A stretch of 64,000 nucleotides of DNA from Pseudomonadota bacterium. Lineage in GTDB: Bacteria; Pseudomonadota; Gammaproteobacteria; Eutrophobiales; Eutrophobiaceae. Under the pieces are notes generated by a model that was not told the origin of the DNA, searched no databases, and worked only from the letters and a program-made list of their open reading frames with translations. The stretch is from assembly GCA_013112535.1 (NCBI GenBank), contig JABFGI010000003.1, positions 82,895-146,894 on the forward strand. Direction: 5' to 3'. Positions 33,065 through 42,000 of the stretch are shown in pieces (the first letter of the stretch is position 1; each line of letters starts with the position of its first letter). Made by a program: the position numbers and the translations under genes.

Positions 33065-34267
33065 TTATCCTTTACACCATCGTGATGGGTTTAAGGGTTC
33101 TGCCCCTTTCCTAATCTCAAAATAAAGGGCTGTATCGATTTGACCGCCACTATCTCCAACGGTTGCAATTTTCTCACCTGCAAGTACCCAATCGCCAGTA
33201 TCTTTTAATAAATTCTGGTTATGTCCATAGAGGCTCATGTAACCATCACCATGATCAATAATGACTAATAAGCCAAGGTTACGAAACCAGTCGGCAAAGA
33301 CGATTTTACCTGCGCTAATGGCTTCAACACTGGTTCCGGTTTCAGCATCGATTAAGACACCTTGCCATTTTAAATTGCCGCCTTTTTTACGAGCACCGAA
33401 TTTTTTTAATAACCTGCCTTTAGCCGGCCAGCGTAAATTTCCTTTTAATGAACTGAACGGTGGCATGTCTTCGTACATTTCAATGGTAACGGCTTTTTCT
33501 TCTTTCAGTCCCTGAAATAATTTGCCAAGTTCACGTTCATTTTCCTGTAGTGTATGTAATTCAATGCCTTGTTCTTTTATGTCCTTATGTAAACGCGTGA
33601 TGATATCGCGTCGTGTCGCGCGAAATTGATGAAAGTTTTGTAATTTACTTTCGTGCTCTTTTTTCAGTGACTCAAGTTTTGTTGTTTGTTCGATAATAGA
33701 GGACTGAATTTGATTAATATTATCCAGTGTCTGTTTAACCTGTCCGATACGTTCTGAACGTGCTCTGTTATGATAGTCATAATAAGCTAAAGCCCGTCCA
33801 ACCAGGGCTGGATCTTCCTGATTTAGCATTAACTTAATATAGTCGTTACGCCCCATTTGATAGGCTGAGCGAATCTGATGTTTTAACTTTTCTTTTTCTT
33901 GCCCGAGAGCCGCTTCATGTTCCTGCTGTTCAAATTTGAGATCTTCCAGTTCAGCATGTTTTTTTGCAATATTAAGTTCAAAGTCATGCAGGCGTGTTAG
34001 TGTTTCTGCCGTCGTGATTTCATTTTCACGTAATTCTTTTTGCAGTTTTTCTGCTTCATCCTGTGCACCTTTAATTCGAGTTTCTACATCTTTTATGCGC
34101 GAACGAATATCTTTCAGTTCCGAAGCCTTGTCGGCATTAGACTGGCCTGCTGTTACATAAGAAATTAATAAAAGAGAAAGTAATAAGGGATAAAAAAAGT
34201 ATGACACTTTTTTCAAGGGATTAAACAAGGATGAATTATTTTTCATCAACGCGGGTTGAATTGTCAT
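33065..34267 (-). CDS. envC: EnvC-like murein hydrolase activator
   Basis: EnvC activates the amidases AmiA/AmiB during cell separation. The 400-residue precursor has a signal peptide, a long coiled-coil (about 45-275), and a C-terminal LytM-like domain (about 285-400). The zinc ligands of active M23 enzymes are altered: the HXH motif is replaced by LYFEIR, and the first motif is GVLIDAET. This fits a non-catalytic activator. The frame opens at 34267 with another ATG at 34246. The start overlaps the end of gpmI by up to 32 nt. Confidence 0.88.
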   Translation of the reverse strand: MTIQPALMKNNSSLFNPLKKVSYFFYPLLLSLLLISYVTAGQSNADKASELKDIRSRIKDVETRIKGAQDEAEKLQKELRENEITTAETLTRLHDFELNIAKKHAELEDLKFEQQEHEAALGQEKEKLKHQIRSAYQMGRNDYIKLMLNQEDPALVGRALAYYDYHNRARSERIGQVKQTLDNINQIQSSIIEQTTKLESLKKEHESKLQNFHQFRATRRDIITRLHKDIKEQGIELHTLQENERELGKLFQGLKEEKAVTIEMYEDMPPFSSLKGNLRWPAKGRLLKKFGARKKGGNLKWQGVLIDAETGTSVEAISAGKIVFADWFRNLGLLVIIDHGDGYMSLYGHNQNLLKDTGDWVLAGEKIATVGDSGGQIDTALYFEIRKGAEPLNPSRWCKG

Positions 34268-35825
34268 CCGTTAATCTAAGTAGTGTCGTCCCCGTCATTT
34301 CTTCTGGTTGTTCTATTCCCATTATGCATAGTAATGTCGGTGAAATATCTGACAAAGAACCTGTACCGGGAAGGAATTCTGCTGGTCGGCCTATGTAAAT
34401 CAACGGAACAAGATTGCTGGTATGGGCAGTGTGTGCCTGCGATTTAATTTTTTCTGTGGTGTAGGCTTTCAGTTGCTCTGCATTACCGTGATCGGCCGTA
34501 ATAATAATTTCGCCACCAGCATTTTGCGCGCTTTCAATGACTTTACCGAGACATTTATCAATTGTTTCTATTGCCGAAACGGTGGCTTTGAAATCACCGG
34601 TGTGTCCAACCATATCTGCATTTGCGTAATTACAGATAATAGTATCGTATTTTTTACTCTCGATTGATTCGATTAAACGTTCGGTAATTCCTTCCGCACT
34701 CATTTCCGGTTTTTGATTATAAGTATCAACATGAGGTGAAGGTACCAGTATACGATCTTCTCCTTCAAACACACTTTCTTTGCCGCCATTAAAAAAGAAT
34801 GTGACATGTGCGTATTTTTCTGTTTCAGCAATCCGTAATTGTTTTAAACCAAATTTTGATATGTATTCGCCAAATACGTTTTTCATTTTTACGGCGGGAA
34901 ATGCGACAGGGAATTCATAGTTCGCTTTGTATGATGTCAGGCTGACAAAAGCTGCCAGTTTTGGAATCTGCTCTCTTTCAAACGCTTTAAACTCAGACTT
35001 GGTGAAAGCCCGGGCTAATTGACGAGCACGGTCGGCCCGGTAATTGGCGAAAATAACAACATCGTCATCTTCGACAGTTATTGCCTGCTCTCCATCCTTA
35101 ATAATTGAGGTAGGACGAAGAAACTCGTCGGTTTCACCCCTGGAATAAGCCATATCAACGGCAATAAATGGATCGATAGATTGATAATCTGATTTTCCCT
35201 GACAGATAAGATCGTAGGCCAGTTTGGTCCTATCCCATTGTTTATTACGATCCATGGCAAAGTATCGTCCAATCAAGGAAGCAAAGCGGCCAATGCCCAG
35301 TTCTCTCATTTTGACTTGCGCTTTATGAATTGATTCCTCCGCACTTTTTGGTGGTGTATCGCGTCCGTCCAGGAAGGCATGTAGATATAGTTTTTTCACA
35401 TTACATTTTGCGGCCAGTTCCATTAATGCAAAGATATGTTCTTCATGACTGTGAACGCCACCGGGAGATAATAAACCCAGTAAATGAACCGCTTTGTTAT
35501 TTTCGGCAGCATTATTGAGTGCTTTATTCAGTGTTTCATTGTTATAAAAGCTGCCATCTTCAATGGCTCGGGTAATACGAGTGAATTCCTGGTCAACGAC
35601 CCGCCCGGACCCAATGCTCATATGCCCCACTTCTGAATTACCCATTTGCGATGCAGGTAGCCCGACGTCTATGCCTGATGCACTTATCAGCGTGTGAGGA
35701 TAGTTATTCCAGATTTTATCCCAGACGGGTTTATTGGCGGTATAGATAGCGTTATATTCGGTATTATCTGTATGTCCCCAACCATCGAGAACAATCAATA
35801 TTGTTGGCCTATGTGTTACTTGCAT
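34236..35825 (-). CDS. gpmI: 2,3-bisphosphoglycerate-independent phosphoglycerate mutase
   Basis: GpmI interconverts 3- and 2-phosphoglycerate in glycolysis through a phosphoserine intermediate and manganese. The 529-residue protein has LIVLDGWGHTD-type metal ligands at the N-terminus, the phosphoserine in MGNSEVGHMSIGSGR near 62, and NYANADMVGHTG and ITADHGNAEQ as the C-terminal metal sites. It leads the leftward operon gpmI-envC-ctp-yibQ-yajL, matching the gpm-envC-yibQ order in E. coli. Confidence 0.95.
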   Translation of the reverse strand: MQVTHRPTILIVLDGWGHTDNTEYNAIYTANKPVWDKIWNNYPHTLISASGIDVGLPASQMGNSEVGHMSIGSGRVVDQEFTRITRAIEDGSFYNNETLNKALNNAAENNKAVHLLGLLSPGGVHSHEEHIFALMELAAKCNVKKLYLHAFLDGRDTPPKSAEESIHKAQVKMRELGIGRFASLIGRYFAMDRNKQWDRTKLAYDLICQGKSDYQSIDPFIAVDMAYSRGETDEFLRPTSIIKDGEQAITVEDDDVVIFANYRADRARQLARAFTKSEFKAFEREQIPKLAAFVSLTSYKANYEFPVAFPAVKMKNVFGEYISKFGLKQLRIAETEKYAHVTFFFNGGKESVFEGEDRILVPSPHVDTYNQKPEMSAEGITERLIESIESKKYDTIICNYANADMVGHTGDFKATVSAIETIDKCLGKVIESAQNAGGEIIITADHGNAEQLKAYTTEKIKSQAHTAHTSNLVPLIYIGRPAEFLPGTGSLSDISPTLLCIMGIEQPEEMTGTTLLRLTDDNSTRVDEK

Positions 35826-36122
35826 TGGAAATTTCGATAATTGTGGTTTTTTTCAACAAAAAATGAAGTGATGACGACGACTGCAATTTTAATATGCAAT
35901 ATATATGGACAAATGGGCTTGCTAGTAATGAGTTAATAAGCCAAAAAACTCAGGTTTTAGTGTGCGCGAATATTAGCATGAAAGTCTGGCGCTATCTATT
36001 CTGATACTGTTTTCTGTCAAACTATTAGGTGATACGAATATTCCAATTGAATTGTTTTTTCACCCGACGATATAACGTATCATTCAGCCTACTAAAATAT
36101 TGCCTAGAGAAGAGATTATTTA
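35826..36122 (+). promoter_or_regulatory. Divergent intergenic region with a putative promoter for the yibN operon
   Basis: This 297-bp gap separates gpmI (leftward) from the rhodanese gene (rightward). A sigma-70-like site, TTGAAT at 36047-36052 and TATAAC at 36071-36076 with 18-nt spacing, fits the rightward operon. AGAGAAGAG near 36106-36114 may be its ribosome site. I found no clear promoter for gpmI on the other strand and no RNA gene. Confidence 0.42.
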
Positions 36123-36554
36123 ATGGAACGTTTCCCCGAATTTGTCGCCAATCACTTATTTTTATTTTCATTACTGGTTTCTATTTTGATGCTACTGATA
36201 TGGAATTTTTATGGAGACGTTTTAAGTGGTGTCAAAATGCTATTGCCCGAAGAAGTTACCCGTTTAATTAACCGGGACGATGCACAGGTTATTGATATTC
36301 GCCCGCAAAATGATTTTGAAAACGGACATATTATTGATGCACTACATATCAACGTTGATGATTTGTCTAATCAAGTCGATAAGCTAAAAAAATATAAAGA
36401 TAAGGGTCTTATTATTTGTTGTGCCAGCGGTGCAGTTTCAGTAAAAGAAGCACGTAAGCTGATTAATGAAGGGTTTGAAAAAGCATATTGTTTGAAAGGT
36501 GGCATGATGTCCTGGCAGCAAGCTAATCTACCATTAACCAAAGGTTCAAAATAA
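36123..36554 (+). CDS. yibN: Membrane-anchored rhodanese-like protein, YibN type
   Basis: One N-terminal membrane helix (FLFSLLVSILMLLIWNF region, about 12-30) is followed by a rhodanese domain (about 45-140). The active-site loop is ICCASGAVS near residue 101, with cysteines that could carry sulfur. The order yibN-secB-gpsA matches E. coli, except that grxC, normally between yibN and secB, is absent. Possible roles are sulfur transfer or membrane-protein support. Confidence 0.85.
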   Translation: MERFPEFVANHLFLFSLLVSILMLLIWNFYGDVLSGVKMLLPEEVTRLINRDDAQVIDIRPQNDFENGHIIDALHINVDDLSNQVDKLKKYKDKGLIICCASGAVSVKEARKLINEGFEKAYCLKGGMMSWQQANLPLTKGSK

Positions 36555-36559
36555 ACACC

Positions 36560-37033
36560 ATGGCTGAAGAAGAAAAATCACAGGAACAGGCTGAAGTACA
36601 GTTTTCAATTCAAAAGGTTTATGTAAAGGATATTTCCTTTGAAACGCCTAACTCGCCAGAAGTTTTTAAAATGGAATGGAAACCGACTGTCGATATGCAT
36701 CTAACCAATGAGGCAACACCTTTAGGTGACAACCTGTTTGATGTCGTGTTATCTGTGACAATAACAGTGAAGCTTGAAGACAAAACGGCGTATTTGGTAG
36801 AAATTAATCAGGCCGGTGTATTTTTTATCAAAAATATTCCAGATGATGTCATGGAAAGAATGTTAGCGACAGCATGTCCCAATATATTGTTTCCGTTTGC
36901 GCGTGAAGCGGTTTCAGATATTGTGACTCGAGGTGGATTTCCTCAACTGTTGCTATCTCCGGTAAACTTTGATGCCTTGTATATTCAGCAGCAACAGGCA
37001 GAGCAACAGCCTGAATCAGGCACAACACACTAG
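36560..37033 (+). CDS. secB: Protein-export chaperone SecB
   Basis: SecB holds precursor proteins unfolded for SecA-dependent export. The 157-residue protein has the family blocks FSIQKVYVKDISFETPNSPEVF at the N-terminus, and ACPNILFPFAREAVSDIVTRGGFPQLLLSPVNF near 100-132. It is expected to form a tetramer. The start is 5 nt after yibN and the stop is 19 nt before gpsA. Confidence 0.95.
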   Translation: MAEEEKSQEQAEVQFSIQKVYVKDISFETPNSPEVFKMEWKPTVDMHLTNEATPLGDNLFDVVLSVTITVKLEDKTAYLVEINQAGVFFIKNIPDDVMERMLATACPNILFPFAREAVSDIVTRGGFPQLLLSPVNFDALYIQQQQAEQQPESGTTH

Positions 37034-37052
37034 ATATTAAGGTGTATTACTT

Positions 37053-38045
37053 ATGACAGCACGGTCAGTATTGGTACTAGGCGCTGGTTCATGGGGGTCA
37101 GCACTGGCTTTAGCCTTGGCACGTAACGGTCATGCTGTTTATCTTTGGGATATTGATTCAGAGTTAATTAAAAACCTGAAAAATGATAAATGTAATAAGC
37201 GATATATTCCTGACGTAACATTTCCCGATAATCTTTACCCTGTTGATGCTATAGAGCAAGTACCGACTGATATTAAACACGCGGTCAATGCGGTACCTTG
37301 TCATGGTTTGCGTAGCAGTTTGCAATTACTCAAATCATTTTCTGGTATCAGTGTTTGTCTGGCCTGCAAGGGGTTTGAACCCGGGACACAAAAATTAAAT
37401 CATCAGGTCGTTGAAGAAGAACTTGTCGGGTGTTCCGTTGCGATACTTTCCGGGCCTTCATTTGCTAAAGAAGTTGCAGCAGGATTACCGACAGCGGTTA
37501 CCATTGCCGGAACCGATACAGAATCAACACAGGTTTTTTCCGATTTGTTCCATAGTGATGTTTTCAGGATATACACACATGATGATCATGTTGGTGTTCA
37601 AATTGGTGGCGCGGTTAAAAATGTAATGGCCATTGCAGCGGGTATTGCGGATGGTTTAGGTTTTGGTGCGAACACACGTTCGGCCTTGATTACGCGAGGT
37701 CTGCATGAAATTATGCAACTCGGTCTGGCAATGGGAGCCAAGCAGGAAACGTTTATGGGCCTTGCAGGCCTGGGGGATCTTGTTTTGACATGCACTGATG
37801 ATCAATCCCGAAATCGACGTCTTGGTTTATCCTTGGCGGAAGGTTTATCAATACAGGACGCCAGCGATAAAATCGGACAGGCGATAGAAGGATTGAAAAC
37901 GGCAAGAGAAGTGTGTGAGCTGGCAAAAAAATATAAGATTGAAATGCCTATTACCGAACAGGTTAATAGCGTATTGCAATCAGAATGCTCGCCACGTGAA
38001 GCTGTCCAGAATTTACTGGCGAGAGAACCTAAAGCCGAAATGTAG
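37053..38045 (+). CDS. gpsA: Glycerol-3-phosphate dehydrogenase [NAD(P)+]
   Basis: GpsA makes sn-glycerol-3-phosphate from dihydroxyacetone phosphate for phospholipid synthesis. The 330-residue protein has the Rossmann motif GAGSWGSALALALARNGH at 10-27, the LACKGFEPGT block, GPSFAKEVAAGLPTA near 139, and the catalytic lysine in VGGAVKNVMAIAAG (here IGGAVKNV) near 191. GLAGLGDLVLTCT near 240 completes the signature. It follows secB, as in E. coli. Confidence 0.95.
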   Translation: MTARSVLVLGAGSWGSALALALARNGHAVYLWDIDSELIKNLKNDKCNKRYIPDVTFPDNLYPVDAIEQVPTDIKHAVNAVPCHGLRSSLQLLKSFSGISVCLACKGFEPGTQKLNHQVVEEELVGCSVAILSGPSFAKEVAAGLPTAVTIAGTDTESTQVFSDLFHSDVFRIYTHDDHVGVQIGGAVKNVMAIAAGIADGLGFGANTRSALITRGLHEIMQLGLAMGAKQETFMGLAGLGDLVLTCTDDQSRNRRLGLSLAEGLSIQDASDKIGQAIEGLKTAREVCELAKKYKIEMPITEQVNSVLQSECSPREAVQNLLAREPKAEM

Positions 38046-38083
38046 TTAACGATTCCTTTTTTGCGTAGATAATTATAGTCACT

Positions 38084-38617
38084 ATGCAGGACGCCGCTAA
38101 ACAATATCTCAAGCAATACTGTAAAGATGCAGATAATGTTGCATTTGCTCAATTCTATCGATCTGAATCATCACGTCTTTGGCAATTCCTGAAGAACAGG
38201 GGTTGTGATGAAGATGCTGCCTATGATCTATTGTCAGAAACTTTCCTTAAATTTATACAAGTTGTTTGTAAAGATTTACGTGCACCGGTTTCATTGCTAT
38301 ATCGAATTTCGATTAATTTGCATATAGACAGTTTTCGTCGTAACAAGGTTTCACCAGTTGATCAGTTTAATATCGATATAGAACAACAACCCGATCAAAA
38401 TACTGAATATCAAAATCAACAGGATTATGTTGAAAGCATTATAAAAAGTTTACCTCAAGATGAACAAAATCTGTTGTTCATGCGTTATAGGGTCGGGTTA
38501 ACGCATAAAGAGATAGCTAATATGCTGGAATTACCGCAAGGCACGGTGCGCAGACAATGTGCAACAATCCTGAATAAATTAAAACAACAATGGCAGGAAG
38601 ACGCGAATGACGCATAG
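38084..38617 (+). CDS. ECF-type RNA polymerase sigma factor upstream of mshQ
   Basis: The 177-residue protein has sigma region 2 (about 20-90; DEDAAYDLLSETFLKFIQVV) and region 4 (about 120-172). The latter has SLPQDEQNLLFMRYRVGLTHKEIANMLELPQGTVRRQ as its helix-turn-helix. It overlaps the next gene by 11 nt and lies in an apparent unit with the giant MshQ-like protein. This suggests control of surface-adhesion genes in response to an envelope cue. Its target promoters are unknown. Confidence 0.85.
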   Translation: MQDAAKQYLKQYCKDADNVAFAQFYRSESSRLWQFLKNRGCDEDAAYDLLSETFLKFIQVVCKDLRAPVSLLYRISINLHIDSFRRNKVSPVDQFNIDIEQQPDQNTEYQNQQDYVESIIKSLPQDEQNLLFMRYRVGLTHKEIANMLELPQGTVRRQCATILNKLKQQWQEDANDA

Positions 38618-39002
38618 GTTTTCATTGCCAACAGATGCTGAATTAGAGAAGCTGATCACGCAAGTCTATGAAAGCATGCCCAGCCCGGATCAATCTCGTC
38701 TATCATTAATAGAAAGTAAATTGTTACAGAAAGCGAGGAAAAATAAAGATCAAAATAATCTGAACAAAATACCATGGTGGATCGTTTTACTATTAGCAGG
38801 CGGGTTAGCAACTGCGGCATGGTGGGCAAGCGAAGCAGTATTCGATAAAGATGATGCGATAATGGAAGATGAAAAACATATTTTCAATGAGAAGCTTATT
38901 GATAATCAAACAAAATCAAATGAAACTGAATCAAGTATAGAAAATAATGAAAGCTATAAAGACAGGGATTCACCGGTTATATATCAACGAGAGAGTTTTT
39001 AG
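38607..39002 (+). CDS. Single-TM protein, putative anti-sigma factor for the adjacent ECF factor
   Basis: A 131-residue protein with a cytoplasmic N-terminus of about 53 residues, one transmembrane helix (WWIVLLLAGGLATAAWW) and a charged, probably periplasmic tail of about 60 residues. It has no zinc anti-sigma motif. Its overlap with the sigma gene and its topology suggest an anti-sigma role. The design parallels the ECF pair at 11857-12756. Only 13 nt separate it from the MshQ-like gene. Confidence 0.62.
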   Translation: MTHRFSLPTDAELEKLITQVYESMPSPDQSRLSLIESKLLQKARKNKDQNNLNKIPWWIVLLLAGGLATAAWWASEAVFDKDDAIMEDEKHIFNEKLIDNQTKSNETESSIENNESYKDRDSPVIYQRESF

Positions 39003-39015
39003 ATTTGATTAATTT

Positions 39016-42000
39016 ATGAAACAGCAATTCATCAATAAATACAAAATATTTTTGTTAGTTACACTATTAGTAAGCAGTCCTGTTGCTATGGCATTGAATT
39101 TTGCTGTTGATAATACGGGTGGTTTTTGTGTTGATCATAGCGCTTCTGGTGGCAATTTTGCGACTTTGGCTGCAGCCATGGCTGCGGCGAATGCTGCCGG
39201 TGCACCACATACCATAGATATTTGTCCCAGTGGCACAGCCTATGTTGCGCAGGCTGGCGCACTTGCTGCTGCAAACTATGCAGGATTAACAATACAGGGT
39301 ACGACAGGTATCGCGGCAAATGTGACGGTGAATCCTACGGGCAACAATGAAACATTTGATGTTCGTCAACCTAATGTCACTATCCAGCATTTAAGCGTTA
39401 ATAATCTAGGTAACACAAATGATGGTATTGAGATTCGTGGCAATAATGTCTCTATTCTAAATGTGGATATCCAAAACACAGGAAGAAACGGGGTGCTAGT
39501 CTTTACATCGACGAATGTAACTATTAGTAACGTTACCATTGCGACTACTGTTCGCGAAGGTATTTATGCAAATGCAGGTAGTACCAGTTTAACGATTAAT
39601 AGTGCTGATGGAACAAAACCCGCTACGGCTATTAGCGCGACTAACAGGGAATGTATCGAAGTTGATGCAGCCAATGTTGATATTAACGATATAACGTTAT
39701 CGAATTGTGGTCGGCAAGGATTACGTTTAGATGGTGCTAATGCCGCATTGGATAGTGCTGTGATTAACACAACCGGTAACGAGGGAATAATGTTAAACGG
39801 ATTGGCACCATTATTAAACCAGGATAATCCGGCAAATACCATTTCAATTTCAAATACAGGTCAGGAAGGAATTCAAAGTACGAATAATGCCGATAATCTA
39901 ATTATTGATAACCTGACAATTGATACAACTAACAGAGAATGTGCTGCTCATCAGGGTGATGGTGATGGCGTAACAATCACATTCGAAAATTACAATTTAA
40001 GTAATTGTGGCCGAGAAGGTTTATTTATGCGTAGTCCCAACCAATTGGCTGACAACATTACAGTAAACACTACGGGTAATAGCAGAGAGTGTATGGAGGT
40101 AGATGGTAATACTTCGACAGTCAGTAACCTTGATTTGGATAATTGTTCCGGTGTTGGTCTTCGTTTTGATGGGGCTAACGTCACTGTAACGACAGCTGAC
40201 ATTAATACAACAGGAACTTATGGTCTTTTGGTCAGTGGTAACGATGGAATAGTCAGTGATGTAGATATTAACAATGCGAATAACACTGGTATCCGTATTG
40301 AAAGCCAGCGAGCTGATCTTGATGACATTACTGTAATCAATACACGAGTACACGGTGTGCAAATAACACAGCATGATGCAGATATTACAAATCTAACGTT
40401 AACTAATATTGGTACCTATAACGGCGGTAATGGCGGTGCTGATGGTATTACAGTGACTAATCGTAGATTGAATCTGACTAATGTAACGATTAATGATGCA
40501 CGGGATTTTGGTATTCATTTCAATACGGCGAATACTAATTTTGGTGGCGCAGTTAATTTTACCAATATTACTATTACCAATACGGGTGATGACGGTATTT
40601 ATGTCAGGCAAAGTACAAATAACCTGGTAATGGATACGATTAATATCAGCAACTCGGCAGATCGAGGCATCACGCTAAGACAAACTCGAAGAGCCGTTCT
40701 TTCCAATATGATTATCGATAGCAATACTGGTGACGGTATCGTGATAGAACGTTCCCGTCAAAATGATATTTCCGGGAGCACAATAAGCAATAATAACAGA
40801 GGAATAATTTTATTAACCAATAATAACAATACAACAGATGAAGCGCGAAACAATGATATTTATTTTAACTATATTCTGAATAATGCAAGTTTCGGTTTGC
40901 GAATTTTCAATAACGGTACCGCTGATAACGATAATAACAATATTTATGAAAATTGTTTTAGTAATCCTGCCGGAGTAAATGCCAGAGATGATGAAACGAT
41001 TGGTTCACCTGCAGCCAATAATTTTGATGATGGGACAAGAGGTAATTACTGGGATGACGATTCGGCGGGTACCGGTTTTTCCAATACCTGTGCTGATGGT
41101 GATAGCAACGGTATCTGTGATAATTTTTTTCCAATACCAAATGCGGGTAATAGTCGTGATGATTTTCCATTAGTAAATTGTGGTCTCGATAAGTTTGCAG
41201 AATATTTGATGGATGAATCGGCCTGGGGTGTCGTGAATGATAATGTTGGCAGTAATAATGGTACACAAGTTGGAAGTGCTACCAATGCTTATCCGGTTCC
41301 TTACCCTACCATACCGGTTCCGCCTGATAGTGCCTTGTCTGGCGACCCGGGCACATGTGGTACCGGTGCGTTTTTAGCAAATTTTGCTCAAGCAACAAGA
41401 GATGCCGTTGATACTACTCTCGATGTTGATTCAACCATCGGTAGTACCGGCTCAATTTCCTTTTGGTATACCAGTTTAACGGCATGGAATGATGGTAACG
41501 TGCGCATGTTATTTGATGCATCAAATGATCTGGGTGGTACTGGGCCGGATAAGCCTTTCTTTATGGCAAAATTGGGTAGTGGTGCGTTAGCATTTCGCGT
41601 TGAAGGAACAACAACGGCCATGGCGACTGCTTTTACCCCGGCTTTTACCTATGCTGCACTGACCTGGCACCATATTGCCGTGACCTGGGATTTTCCGAAT
41701 GATCAAATAGAGATCTATGTCGATGGTACTTTACAGGCAACAGCGTCAGGAAGCGGCCCAGGATTGTCAGCTTCAATTGGAAATACTGATACGCTTTATA
41801 TCGGTGATAATCGAACGACGAATATTGGTGGTGGTTACACCGGCAACTCTGCTGGTGGAGGTATAGATGAGTTCCGTGTCTACAAAAGAGTTATACCCTC
41901 AGTACTTGTTAATAGAGACAGGTCAGAGAGACATACATGTATTACTCCGCCCGATCATTACTCGATTACTCACAATAATGTTGGTGTAACTTGCGAGGCT

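Noticed and set aside
36029..36271. Open frame overlapping the start of yibN
   Set aside because: It is out of frame with the rhodanese gene, has no recognisable protein features, and the promoter-like site lies inside it.
39600..40200. Repetitive DNA in mshQ considered as a possible CRISPR or tandem array
   Set aside because: The repeats are degenerate, in frame and coding for beta-helix rungs; there are no uniform spacers.
39564..40611. Several minus-strand open frames in the beta-helix region
   Set aside because: All are by-products of the repetitive mshQ coding sequence and have no start signals or family features.
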